IMG/VR virus record: IMGVR_UViG_3300042554_001679
Coordinates: 1 to 35,828 of that record
Strand: one strand, 5' to 3'
Length of the DNA: 35,828 bases
Source of the DNA: a virus
Shown here: piece by piece, positions 14,636 through 23,409 of the stretch
How positions within the stretch are numbered: the stretch's first letter is position 1
How the letters are laid out: every line of letters begins with the position of its first letter
Made by a program: the position numbers and the translations under genes
The notes under the pieces: model-generated
The model's database searches: none
Seen by the model: only the letters and a program-made list of their open reading frames with translations
What the model was told of the DNA's origin: nothing

Positions 14636-17446
14636 TCAAGGCCTCCTGTTGCTACGGACAATGCGCAGCAACTTGTTGACGTAATCGGGATCAGTGGCGT
14701 ATCCCTGCTGCTTCAGGATCCGCGCTGCTTGTTCAACTGATTGGGCTTGATTGGCTCCGTTGCGGCCCTGATACCACTTGCTCACCAGATACCCAACGCT
14801 CTCGCTGGGGCTGGCGAAGTCCATGAAGCTGGCGGTGGTATTGACTCGGCGGCCATCCACAACCTCCCAGGTGTTCCTGCGTGTGCCAGAACCCTTTTGG
14901 CCGAAGTAATTGTTGCGGCCGCTTGTTGCTCGACCCCAATCGGATTCCAGTGCCCATTGAGCAGCGACCAGCTCTGGGAACTTGGCCCCCTTCGCCCGAG
15001 CCATCGCAACAACGTTGTCCCAGCCAGGACCGCCACTCCCGCCTACAGAACGTGTGGCCACATAGGACTGGCTGCCGCCGCGGCTGTACTCAGGCGGAAG
15101 GGTTGCCGCAGCTGCCGGCGGCATGATCATCTGCATCAGCCAGCTGCCTGGCGAGAAGCTGTTGTATCCAGTCGGCACCATGCCGAGGCCCATGCTGCTG
15201 TAGTTGGCGCTGGAGATGGTCTTGCCTTGCCGTTCGCGGATCAGCTGCTGTTGCAGGTATTTCGAGATGCTTCCGTCCCGATCCATGTCGGGATAGAACC
15301 GGGTCATCTGCTCGAGCAGATACCGGGTTGTTGATGTGTTGGCGCGACGGGCAAGGTTGTAGAGCTCTGGGCTGACCGGCTTGCCGTTGTTCAGGTTCTG
15401 CAGTTCGGAGTGCAGCCAGGGCTTGCTCATCACCGGACGAGCCTCATAAGCCTTGACCGTCGAATCCTTGAGTGCGCCGGCCTTGTTTCGATCCACGCCA
15501 CGCACGTCAGGGCCAGGCTTGTTGCCCTGCTTGGGCCCTGTGCCCACCGAGCCCTGGCCAACTTCTCCAGGATTCATACCTGTGGCTTGGCTGTAGATCC
15601 GTGCGTACTCAGGCGACTTGCGAGCCGCAGCCACTGCCTGGCTGACGATGACGTTCTGGGCAGAAGGCGGGATGCGGCCCACGCCCGGGTTCTCCTTGCG
15701 CCAGGCGTTCATGCCAACCATCACCTGGCGGACGTACAGGTTCTCCAGATCGATCGCGAAGGCAGCCAGCTTGTTGGGGGCAGCACTCATGGCACCTCCG
15801 ACCGTCATGCCTGGCTGCAGCAGCAGCGACATGGCTTCGCCTTTGGGGTCCAACGCCTTGATGGGCCCAAGGCCCATGTCTTGCTTGATCTCGCCTTTGA
15901 TCTGCCCAAACAGACCCTCGGGCATGTCGTTGAACAGCTTTTCGCGTTCGGTGATGCGGGTCTGGAGTTTCTGGCGAAACTGCTCTCTGGCCTCGCCAGT
16001 GCCTTCGCGCATTGCGTAAGCATCGGCCTGGGCCCGAACGCGGCCAATGTTCTTGGGCGACAAGGCATCGGGCGAAAGGTTGTCTACCCAGTTCTCGGCA
16101 GCAGCTCTTTCCTCAGCCGTCATGCTGTAAGCGGCTTGGGCAAATTTCTGAGACTGAGATGCCTTTTCGCTTAGGTAGCTGTCGGGGTCCAAGTAGCCAA
16201 TTCGCAGCGCATAGTTTTTCATGGCAACCATGCGCTGCTGGTAGTCCTCTGAATCGACGACAACGCCCGGATGCCCGGGGCCATCCTTGCCGTAGTAGAA
16301 GGCATCCAGCTGTTGACCCAGATCTTTCTGCTTCAGCTCGAACTTCTGGGTTGTCAGCTGCAAGCCCTTGTTCTGCATCTCCAGCAGCTGAACAGGGTTG
16401 GCGTCAATGAAACGTGGCCGCTTGTCCAGAGGATCGTTGGGACTGCCCACTCGAATCTCGCGGACAATTCCCTCAATCACTGGGTTGCGGCTGAGCAATG
16501 CAAGGTTTCCGTAGACCTGCTGCATCGCATCTTTCTTCTTGTCGCCCGCCAGCAGCCGTAAGCCTTTGTCGATCTGATCGGTCAACACAAGACCAGCCAA
16601 GGCGTTGAAGCGTGGATCAGTACGAGTGACTACTGAGCCATCGGCCATCGTCACGCCGTTCCTCAGCATTTGCGCCAGCGCTCCATTGACCGCGCCACCG
16701 GTGGCTTCCGTCGTCGTGCGTGCCGTCTCCTCGTTCCAGAGCTTGCGGTGCTGTTCGGTATAGGTCTCCCATGCCTTGTTGATGGCAGGCACCACATAGA
16801 ACTGGCTCTCCAGCTCGTCACCCGTCAGGCCATAGGAGGCCATGACCTTGCTGGTGATGGCAGCTTTCTGCTTGACCAGTTCGCCGCTGCCTGGCGCCAA
16901 GCCAGCACGGGCACCGGCGTTGACTGCAAGATCATTGAGCAGAGCGTCGTCTACTTCAGACGCGGCCATCTGCGCCATGGCCCGGCGCCGACCGATCAGG
17001 CTCCAAGGGTTGGAGTCCTGCAGCAGCTGTGAGGCAACAGGATCAACTTTCTGCAGCTGATTGATTTGAGCCGCGGCGTTAGCAGCGCCCTGCTCTTGCT
17101 GAACCTGCAGGCTCAGAGCCGCTTTGGCCTGCTGGTTCTTGAGCTGCTTGAGCTGGTCGTAATAGCCTTCATCGATCTTGCCCTTGGCATACGACATGTA
17201 GCCCTGGGCCCCTGCTTCCACCAGGGTTTCGGCAAAGGGGCTCAGAGCTGTCGCCAGCTGCTGGTATTGGTTGAAGCCCTGCACACTGCCGCCGCTGCCC
17301 ATCTGCATCGTTGTGATGCCATCTGGTGCACCAAGCAGCGCGGGCTTAGCAGGAGCTGCAATGTTCCGTTCGGCTGCCTGAACGAAAGCCCCAATAGGCC
17401 TGGCGACCGGGTTGACTTGACCGAAGGGAAGGATCTTGTCAGCCAT
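14636..17446 (-). CDS. Internal virion protein with C-terminal glucosaminidase-type peptidoglycan hydrolase
   Basis: A 936-residue protein in the T7 gp15 position. Residues ~1-790 are mostly helical with Gln/Ala-rich coiled coils (QLQKVDPVASQLLQDSNPWS is a sample). Residues ~805-936 resemble the FlgJ/glucosaminidase family: PELVAAQWALESDWGRATSG has the catalytic-type glutamate E834, followed by RNNYFGQKGSGTRRNTWEV and an FMDFASPSESVGYLVSKWY segment typical of these enzymes. It would cut the cell wall for DNA entry. T7 places its wall hydrolase on the N-terminus of gp16, so here the enzyme is on a different protein and end. The ribosome site GGAG lies in the last codons of the upstream gene (GGAGTTTGA). 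Confidence 0.8.
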   Translation of the reverse strand: MADKILPFGQVNPVARPIGAFVQAAERNIAAPAKPALLGAPDGITTMQMGSGGSVQGFNQYQQLATALSPFAETLVEAGAQGYMSYAKGKIDEGYYDQLKQLKNQQAKAALSLQVQQEQGAANAAAQINQLQKVDPVASQLLQDSNPWSLIGRRRAMAQMAASEVDDALLNDLAVNAGARAGLAPGSGELVKQKAAITSKVMASYGLTGDELESQFYVVPAINKAWETYTEQHRKLWNEETARTTTEATGGAVNGALAQMLRNGVTMADGSVVTRTDPRFNALAGLVLTDQIDKGLRLLAGDKKKDAMQQVYGNLALLSRNPVIEGIVREIRVGSPNDPLDKRPRFIDANPVQLLEMQNKGLQLTTQKFELKQKDLGQQLDAFYYGKDGPGHPGVVVDSEDYQQRMVAMKNYALRIGYLDPDSYLSEKASQSQKFAQAAYSMTAEERAAAENWVDNLSPDALSPKNIGRVRAQADAYAMREGTGEAREQFRQKLQTRITEREKLFNDMPEGLFGQIKGEIKQDMGLGPIKALDPKGEAMSLLLQPGMTVGGAMSAAPNKLAAFAIDLENLYVRQVMVGMNAWRKENPGVGRIPPSAQNVIVSQAVAAARKSPEYARIYSQATGMNPGEVGQGSVGTGPKQGNKPGPDVRGVDRNKAGALKDSTVKAYEARPVMSKPWLHSELQNLNNGKPVSPELYNLARRANTSTTRYLLEQMTRFYPDMDRDGSISKYLQQQLIRERQGKTISSANYSSMGLGMVPTGYNSFSPGSWLMQMIMPPAAAATLPPEYSRGGSQSYVATRSVGGSGGPGWDNVVAMARAKGAKFPELVAAQWALESDWGRATSGRNNYFGQKGSGTRRNTWEVVDGRRVNTTASFMDFASPSESVGYLVSKWYQGRNGANQAQSVEQAARILKQQGYATDPDYVNKLLRIVRSNRRP

Positions 17447-17449
17447 CGA

Positions 17450-18331
17450 TCAAACTCCGTATTGGGAAGCGGCCTGATTCAGGCGGCCGAGCGAAACACC
17501 GGTGCCAGGCCCTGTTGAACTGCTCGGCATCTTCAAGGCGTTGAGCTTTCCGGCGAATGACATGCCGGTGCTGATGCCTCCGAGCACAGCGCTGCCGATG
17601 TTCAATGCAGCAGCAGTGCTGCTTGGTGCCCCGCCGCGCATCGTTGGACCAGGTGGTGTGATCAGCGTTGGCAGCGGTGCAAACGGCGGCAGTGGATCGA
17701 TGTAGGGCTGCTCTTCGTAGAACTGCTGGCTGTTCCAGCGGCTCAGGTATTGCGACACCTGGCCTGCCTGTTCGCGGGTGTACTGGCGTCCGCGGATGCC
17801 TTGATTGATCTCCTGCAGGGTCGTGTAATCGCCCATCTGCCGGGCGTAGTCGTTGACCAGGCGGTCCACGCTGCGGCCCTCTTGAGCCATAGCCTGCACT
17901 GAGGCCCGGCCCTGCAGTGCACGCCACTGGTACTGCTGCAGCGCCACCGCCTCTTGCATCGAGGCTTCTTGGTACGACTGGGTGACGGCCTCGCTGTCAC
18001 GGACAAAGGCTGCCCCTGCTGCGCCTCTGTTCTGCCCGACTACTTCCGCCTGGCGGATCGAGCGCATCAGCTCGAGATTCCGCAGCGCGTTGGTGTACGA
18101 CAGCTGCTGGTTGTAGTTGACCGTCTCGGTCCAATACTTGTATTGGGCGTTGGCGTCCTGGGCGCGAGCGTTGAAGCTTGCCTGCCATTCAGCGAAACGG
18201 TTATTGGCGTCTTGCAGCGCCGTCTGGTTGGCGTACTCCTGCTGTTGCGCCTGATAGCTGGCGCCTGCCTGCGCAATGCCGAGGCCTGCTTGCGCGGCGC
18301 CGAGCAATACCGGGACCAAAGGGAAGGCCAT
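17450..18331 (-). CDS. Internal virion protein, T7 gp14-like
   Basis: A 293-residue protein. The N-terminus is hydrophobic (AFPLVPVLLGAAQAGLGIAQ), followed by a long helical Gln-rich region (ASYQAQQQEYANQTALQDAN, MRSIRQAEVVGQNRGAAGAA, QEASMQEAVALQQYQWRAL). This is the usual plan of gp14-like proteins, which form part of the ejected trans-envelope channel. T7 gp14 is 196 residues; the extra C-terminal ~90 here are Pro/Gly/Ser-rich. The ATG at 18331 overlaps the upstream stop (TGATG). A TTG one codon earlier is less likely. The last codons GGA GTT TGA supply the ribosome site of the next gene. Confidence 0.78.
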   Translation of the reverse strand: MAFPLVPVLLGAAQAGLGIAQAGASYQAQQQEYANQTALQDANNRFAEWQASFNARAQDANAQYKYWTETVNYNQQLSYTNALRNLELMRSIRQAEVVGQNRGAAGAAFVRDSEAVTQSYQEASMQEAVALQQYQWRALQGRASVQAMAQEGRSVDRLVNDYARQMGDYTTLQEINQGIRGRQYTREQAGQVSQYLSRWNSQQFYEEQPYIDPLPPFAPLPTLITPPGPTMRGGAPSSTAAALNIGSAVLGGISTGMSFAGKLNALKMPSSSTGPGTGVSLGRLNQAASQYGV

Positions 18332-18774
18332 CAAGCTGCCCTCCAGAAGTGCGCGAACAGCTGTGCGCTGCGGCCCATGGGGGCTGGCGTGTCAATGGAG
18401 AACCCCAAGTGCTCGAGCCAGCGCAGGGTGGCTCGGTTGGACCACAGCGCCCAGTTCTCGAGATACTCGTACTGGCTCATCAAGCCATCAACCCACTTGC
18501 GGCCACCGCGAAGGAATTGCTTTCGATGGCTATCCGTGGCCAACAGCTCATCTGTGGCCAGCAACCAGATCCAAGATCCAGAAACACCACAGATACCCAC
18601 GGCCTTGCCGTCATCTCCATCTATGCAACGACAAATCTGGCTGTTCCGCCAGCTCTGCATCACCGCCTCTTCTCCTGACAAGCCGTGGCTGTAGAGCACT
18701 TCAAGCCGATCCTGGTGCCTGAGCATTTTCGCAATACGCTGCACCCGTGCAGGAGTTGCATCAGACCAGTTCAT
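18331..18774 (-). CDS. T7 gp13-like internal virion protein (acetyltransferase-like fold)
   Basis: A 147-residue protein in the T7 gene 13 position. The central WIWLLATDELLATDSHRKQF and GGRKWVDGLMSQYEYLENWA, with the later STRATLRWLEHLGF-like segment (here RATLRWLEHLGF), follow the same layout I remember for T7 gp13 (WFVTSDQ..., YDTLWNYVWV, IRFLKTIGA). This family has a GNAT-like fold, but no acetylation role is known. It is needed for virion assembly in T7. The ATG at 18774 overlaps the stop of tail tubular protein B (ATGA). Confidence 0.75.
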   Translation of the reverse strand: MNWSDATPARVQRIAKMLRHQDRLEVLYSHGLSGEEAVMQSWRNSQICRCIDGDDGKAVGICGVSGSWIWLLATDELLATDSHRKQFLRGGRKWVDGLMSQYEYLENWALWSNRATLRWLEHLGFSIDTPAPMGRSAQLFAHFWRAA

Positions 18775-21542
18775 TGCAGGCTCCTGGCTTGGCTGGTCAC
18801 CAACCCCACCCACTCACACGTGCTGAACTTGCAAGGGTTAGCCGTGTTGTTCTTCAGCTCGACGATGCAGTTCTCGCCGCGGCTGCTGATCGGAATTTGA
18901 AAGACCCCCTCGAAATAACGAGGAGTTGCCAGGTCGGGGTTGTTGTTCAGGGCATTGCCAATCTGTGAGCCCCTGGCCGCCAGCACCGTCCCATCGAAGG
19001 TGTAGACCGCTGGTTCGCGGCGCTCAGCTGTCACCCACACCTGAAAGTAGTGGGTGTCGTGGTAGCGGAGCTTGGCGTGCCGCACCTGCGTCCGCTCGCT
19101 GTTGGCCGCGGCCTTCCCGCCACCAACTTCCTTGTAGAGCTTGAACCTGGTGAAGCGATACAGGAACTCAAAGACCTCGCCAAAGACGATCGGCTGTGTG
19201 GACCAGTTGCCTCGAGCGGTGATGGTCGAACCGCTGTTGGCTTCCCCAAGCAGCACGCCGCCATTGGTCGTGGCTGCAAAGTCACTCCAGGCCTGGGTCT
19301 TTGCCTTGATCGTGTAAGGCAGGGTCCAGGTGGTGATGTTGGTGGTGGCGTTGTAGGTGCCAGCTGCCACCCGGATGGCTGCGGGTGTGGCTGTGGTGGT
19401 CGTGACTCGGCGGTCCAGCAGCAGCTGGTAGGGATTGGGAAGCACATCAGCCGTGCGGTCAGCGGCGGACACCTTCTCCAGCCAGACCTCTGTGCCGTAC
19501 TCCACGAGCAGGTAGACGGTCTCCTGCACGCAAAGGGCATTGAGGATCTTGTCGGCACCGCTGAGCTGCCAGTGACTCCAGCTGCTCTGCGCCCGCTCAG
19601 CCCCGCCACCGCTGTTGCGGTAGAAGTATTTGTAGGCATAGAGCCGCTGCCGGTAGCCGCTCTTGCCAGACACCGCGAACCAGCAGTTGCCGGTGTCGTT
19701 GGCCGTCAGCTTGAACACCTCGGCAGGCACATAGCTGTTGACGTATCCGCTGAGGTCGGACGCATCAGCCACCAGCGCCGTGCCAGCACCGCGAACGCTG
19801 AACTCACGGAACTGACTCCACTGCCCGTTGGCCTGGCAGAAGATGATCGTGCCCTGCACAGGGATCGGCCGGCAGTTCGGATCGATCTCGTACTGGGTAA
19901 GCACCGTGATCTGCGCCGTCGTGGGCGTCAGCACGGTTTCAGCAGCGTTGAAGCGGAACTGAATCTGATCCGAGAAGATGATCAGCTCGTCCTGGTAAGG
20001 GATCGCGTACCGCAGCACCGACACCCGGTTGTTGCTGCCCGTCAGGTCGATCGGGTCGCTGTCCAGAACAGCAGTGACCGTCTCGGGGAAGAACTCAAAG
20101 AAGTCCCGTGAGCGGCTGAGGATGATGTTCTCGTCAGCCAGGAACCCAAGCCGGTTCTTGTAGATGAAGACGTCCTGGATGGCATTGCCGATGAAGCTCG
20201 GGTCCGGTGCGGTGTCGTAGTCACCAGCCCCACGCTCACCCCAGCTCGGGATCAGCACCCCGCTCTGGGTGCTGCCATTGGCCGGGCCAAACCAGAAGGA
20301 GCCATTGGGAAGACGCACCAGCAGGTGCGGCATCGTCGTGGCATCGATCTTGTATTCGACGCCAGGGCTGACGGTCTCCTGCCAGCTGCCCTCCCCAAAC
20401 GTCCCGGTGCGGGGCAGGAACTTGACGTAGTACCCATCGAACTTGTTGCCGGGGTCGCCGACCACCTCGATTTGGTAGCCCTCAGGCGCGATCGTGGGTA
20501 GCTCGGTGAACGCCTGGACGGAGTTGGTGATCGCCGTGATGTCCGCGTTGGCCCGGGCATCGGTGGCCGACACCGTGATGGCGCTGCTGCTCTTGAGATG
20601 CAGGACAGAGCCGCTGCGGTCAATCGTCACCCCAGTCAGCGGGCCAGCCGTTGCAGTCGTGACGGTCGCCACCTGCACAGGGGTGGTGTCTGTGCCGCCC
20701 TGCAGCAGGTTGCGAGCCACATAGATCTTGTCGCCGGCCCTGTAAGCGCTGCCTGCGGCACTGATTGCCACAGCGGTCACCACAGTCCCGTTGCCGGTGA
20801 CGGTCACCGTCAGCCCGCTGCCACCCTCATCGGTGGTTGTGGCCACAGCAGCGGTGGTGGCGTTGAGGGTCGTGGCAGAACCCACCACCGTCAGGGCAGT
20901 GACGGGGCCGCCGAGCAGTGCGCCGCGGATCTGGCTGGCAATCTCCGCGGTGCTGATCCTGTTCTCGGTGGTGGTGGTGCCGCTGACGATCACCGGTGCC
21001 ACAGCAGTGCTGACCGTCGCCTGCTGGGTGTTGACGTTGACGACGTACTTCTGGCCGTAGTTGGCGGCCTTCACCCAGATCAGCGCTTCATGGGTTGATG
21101 GCCTGGCAACAGCAGGAGCAACTGCCGGGTCCATGGCCGGCAGCTTCTTGGTGTTGCTGACGAAGGTGTAGTCAGCAATCGAGGCAGCGCGGATGTCGCT
21201 CTTGGCGCTCACCACCGTGGACAGGTAGTTGTAGGCGCCTGCTGCAGCGGTGACGGTCTTCTCGTTGCCGGCCAGATCAAAGACCCGAATGACGGTCTTG
21301 CTGATCACCACCAGGTACTGCTCGTCAGCGTCGCGCAGGATGCTGTGGAAATAGACGTCGCCAAAGCTGGTGTTGCTGACCTTGGCGATGGCCTGCGTGC
21401 CTTCACGCTTCCGCAAGCCCTCGGCCAGAGAGCTCACCGCATTGACTTGAATCTCCCCCTGCGAAGGATCCCGCTGCGCATCTGGCTGCTGCGAGATCCC
21501 CTGGATCAGGTTGGGGATGGTGTAGCTGACGAGATTAGCCAC
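18771..21542 (-). CDS. Tail tubular protein B (T7 gp12-like nozzle)
   Basis: A 923-residue structural protein that would form the tail nozzle. The N-terminus IPNLIQGISQQPDAQRDPSQ then GEIQVNAVSSLAEGLRKREG is the hallmark of the gp12 family (T7: GGISQQPDILRYPDQG, from memory). Later segments such as NRLGFLADENIILSRSRDFF and EFFPETVTAVLDSDPIDLTG and DELIIFSDQIQFRFNA are also typical. T7 gp12 is 794 residues; a Thr/Val-rich stretch at residues ~130-320 (TALTVVGSATTLNATTAAVA) may be an inserted beta domain. I choose GTG 21542, which overlaps the upstream stop by 8 nt (GTGGCTAA) and follows a GGGGG ribosome-site-like run. The ORF opens 33 nt earlier. Confidence 0.92.
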   Translation of the reverse strand: MANLVSYTIPNLIQGISQQPDAQRDPSQGEIQVNAVSSLAEGLRKREGTQAIAKVSNTSFGDVYFHSILRDADEQYLVVISKTVIRVFDLAGNEKTVTAAAGAYNYLSTVVSAKSDIRAASIADYTFVSNTKKLPAMDPAVAPAVARPSTHEALIWVKAANYGQKYVVNVNTQQATVSTAVAPVIVSGTTTTENRISTAEIASQIRGALLGGPVTALTVVGSATTLNATTAAVATTTDEGGSGLTVTVTGNGTVVTAVAISAAGSAYRAGDKIYVARNLLQGGTDTTPVQVATVTTATAGPLTGVTIDRSGSVLHLKSSSAITVSATDARANADITAITNSVQAFTELPTIAPEGYQIEVVGDPGNKFDGYYVKFLPRTGTFGEGSWQETVSPGVEYKIDATTMPHLLVRLPNGSFWFGPANGSTQSGVLIPSWGERGAGDYDTAPDPSFIGNAIQDVFIYKNRLGFLADENIILSRSRDFFEFFPETVTAVLDSDPIDLTGSNNRVSVLRYAIPYQDELIIFSDQIQFRFNAAETVLTPTTAQITVLTQYEIDPNCRPIPVQGTIIFCQANGQWSQFREFSVRGAGTALVADASDLSGYVNSYVPAEVFKLTANDTGNCWFAVSGKSGYRQRLYAYKYFYRNSGGGAERAQSSWSHWQLSGADKILNALCVQETVYLLVEYGTEVWLEKVSAADRTADVLPNPYQLLLDRRVTTTTATPAAIRVAAGTYNATTNITTWTLPYTIKAKTQAWSDFAATTNGGVLLGEANSGSTITARGNWSTQPIVFGEVFEFLYRFTRFKLYKEVGGGKAAANSERTQVRHAKLRYHDTHYFQVWVTAERREPAVYTFDGTVLAARGSQIGNALNNNPDLATPRYFEGVFQIPISSRGENCIVELKNNTANPCKFSTCEWVGLVTSQARSLQ

Positions 21543-22194
21543 GCAGATACCCCCGGTTACGGCCCAGCAGGCCAAGGCCTGGCGAGTAGGTGGGGAAGGG
21601 CCTGAGGCCTGGGCCGCCCGTCAGGCTGTTCGCTTGGGCCTGCTCGAGCTCGACACGCTGCAGCTCCACCAGGGCAGCCTGCTCATCGACGGCGGTGTAC
21701 TTGAAGATCGAGTCACTGCTCAGCACCCGATCGCTGAACACCCGCGCTGATCGGATGGTGATCCAGCGGTTGAACGCTTCAGGGCACTCGTCCCATGGCA
21801 GCAGCCAGACCACATCAGCCTTCAGGCTGGTGATGTCTGCACCCAGGGTGTAGGTGTGCTTCTCCTTGTCGTAGACCTTTTGGCCGCGCAGCTGGAACCG
21901 CCCGGCCCATTGATACGGATCGGTTGACCAGCTCACAACGTTGGCCGGAACCGTGATCTGGTTGGTGGCGTTGTTCTTGGCGAACTCGTACTCGACCTCG
22001 GTGTTCCAACTCCAGCCCCGTGTTTGGCCTTCCTTGTGAAACTCGAGGATCGTCCGCTCAGCCATGGTGGCCTCAACCACCTGCTGGTTTTCAAGGCTAT
22101 TGACCGGCTGCTCTCCGATGTTCTGCAGGCAGATGTTCACCGCCTCCAGCAGTGTTGTGCGGCCTGGGGTCAAGGCCTGATTTGCAAGGCCCAT
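21535..22194 (-). CDS. Tail tubular protein A (T7 gp11-like adaptor)
   Basis: A 219-residue protein (T7 gp11: 196). LEAVNICLQNIGEQPVNSLE and ERTILEFHKEGQTRGWSWNT are the classic gp11 family start, followed by VWLLPWDECPEAFNRWITIR and AVDEQAALVELQRVELEQAQ. It forms the adaptor ring joining portal and nozzle. It is the first gene after the capsid terminator, as in T7, so it depends on read-through transcription. No strong Shine-Dalgarno is visible in front of ATG 22194. Confidence 0.9.
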   Translation of the reverse strand: MGLANQALTPGRTTLLEAVNICLQNIGEQPVNSLENQQVVEATMAERTILEFHKEGQTRGWSWNTEVEYEFAKNNATNQITVPANVVSWSTDPYQWAGRFQLRGQKVYDKEKHTYTLGADITSLKADVVWLLPWDECPEAFNRWITIRSARVFSDRVLSSDSIFKYTAVDEQAALVELQRVELEQAQANSLTGGPGLRPFPTYSPGLGLLGRNRGYLRG

Positions 22195-22237
22195 CAGAAC
22201 TCTGCAGGGGTGTTGTCCTCATGCTATCGGCGGGCAC

Positions 22238-22266
22238 AAAAAAGCCCCCTGCTCACCACAGGGGGC
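22238..22266 (-). terminator. Intrinsic terminator downstream of the capsid gene
   Basis: On the minus strand a perfect 8-bp stem (GCCCCCTG at 22244-22251 paired with CAGGGGGC at 22259-22266, as written on plus) encloses a 7-nt loop and is followed by six T residues (22243-22238). It lies between the capsid and tail tubular A genes. In T7 the main late terminator also follows the capsid gene, so it would give high capsid expression over tail genes. Confidence 0.9.
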
Positions 22267-22292
22267 CAAGAACCCACTCCGTCAGGAGAAGG

Positions 22293-23300
22293 CTAGGGGA
22301 GCTCGATCACGCCGGCACACTCTGCACGCAGCACGCTCATGCCGATTGCCATGCGGGCAACCATCAGAGTGGCTTGGTACATGATGTTGAAGTCACCGCC
22401 CTGAGGGGTGATTTGCAGGCCGGGGCTGCGCAGGGTCAGCACACCGATGGCATCGCGGTGGAACACGATGGCCTTGTTCTTCGACAGATCCTGCTGGTAA
22501 GCGGTGTTCTTGTCGTAGGTGCCGTTGGTGTAGGCAGCCTGGGTGACGTGGTTCGACATGATCACGGGGATGCCCTTCACGCGCAGCACGCGGCCTTGTG
22601 CGAAGGAACCGTTCTCGCCGCTGGCACCGTTGAAGTCCGCGTTGATGGCGCGGGTGGAATCCAGCAGGTAGTCGTACTCGTCAGGACCAACCACACAGAG
22701 GAGATCCTCGGTGGGCACGTCCTTCTTCTGCATCGCCACTTTGAGTGCGCTGATCTTGGAGACCAGCTCATCGCCTTTGGCGTTGGCAGAAGCGGCGGCA
22801 TAGCCAGCCGAGAGGGTCTGGCTCTGACCAATGCGACCGGCGTTGCCGGCCTTGGCCAGGGGCTCAGTGGTGGTCTTGGCAGCGGCATACAGCACACGGG
22901 CAGCACGCCGGTCCCACTCACGGGCGAGGGCTTGGCCGAGCTGATGGGTCACGTCCTGGCGGACGTCCACATAGTTCATCAACTCGTCGAGGTCATAGAT
23001 CACCTGATCGGCAATCAGCAGACCATCAAGGTTGATGATGCGCTCGTTGCGGTCACCAGGAGAGTTGGTGGCCCCAAGGATCGGTTGGCCAGGAACGTGA
23101 TAAGCCGCATCGGCTTTGCCGCTCACCTGGAAGGCAGCGCTCTTGCCACCTTTGATGTTGCGCTCCTTGACTTTGCCCTTGAACACGCAAGCGCGATCGA
23201 AGGCGTCAAGCAGCTCGGTCATGCCGAGCTTCAGGAACAGAGCGCTGGTGTCACCTGCGCCCTGGATTTGACCAAGACGGTCGAGAGATGCGTTGGCCAT
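22293..23300 (-). CDS. Major capsid protein (T7 gp10-like)
   Basis: A 335-residue protein (T7 gp10A: 345). GDTSALFLKLGMTELLDAFD, then IKGGKSAAFQVSGKADAAYH and IINLDGLLIADQVIYDLDEL and MNYVDVRQDVTHQLGQALAR follow the gp10 family closely (HK97-type fold). It is flanked by scaffold and by tail tubular A, with an upstream 109-bp gap and a downstream terminator, giving it its own expression unit. No -1 or +1 extension (as in T7 gp10B) is credible. The ribosome site is a short AAGG. Confidence 0.95.
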   Translation of the reverse strand: MANASLDRLGQIQGAGDTSALFLKLGMTELLDAFDRACVFKGKVKERNIKGGKSAAFQVSGKADAAYHVPGQPILGATNSPGDRNERIINLDGLLIADQVIYDLDELMNYVDVRQDVTHQLGQALAREWDRRAARVLYAAAKTTTEPLAKAGNAGRIGQSQTLSAGYAAASANAKGDELVSKISALKVAMQKKDVPTEDLLCVVGPDEYDYLLDSTRAINADFNGASGENGSFAQGRVLRVKGIPVIMSNHVTQAAYTNGTYDKNTAYQQDLSKNKAIVFHRDAIGVLTLRSPGLQITPQGGDFNIMYQATLMVARMAIGMSVLRAECAGVIELP

Positions 23301-23409
23301 TGGCCTTAATTAGGTAGCGAGCCTCTGCCTATTGCTTCACCGATACGGGGTATCTCCCGCAGGAGGCCCGATCTGTTCCACCAGTGCAGATCAACTCATG
23401 CGCCCATTG
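23301..23409 (-). promoter_or_regulatory. Capsid upstream region with candidate phage promoter
   Basis: A 109-bp gap between scaffold and capsid, among the longest in the structural region. On the minus strand it holds GTTGATCTGCACTGGTGG (CTGCAC at 23389-23384), the motif also found before the RNA polymerase, SSB and fibre genes. Closer to the gene are two small hairpins: GATAC/GTATC with a 3-nt loop (23342-23354) and CTCC/GGAG (23354-23365). T7 has a strong promoter here. The identity of the promoter is inferred. Confidence 0.45.

Noticed and set aside
22270-22300. Capsid frameshift extension as in T7 gp10B
   Set aside because: Both shifted frames stop soon (before or within the terminator) and there is no good slippery sequence at the end of the gene.
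22152-23309. Long plus-strand ORF (385 residues) opposite the capsid gene
   Set aside because: It is antisense to a clear gp10-like capsid gene, has no family resemblance and no ribosome site; long antisense frames are expected at this GC content.
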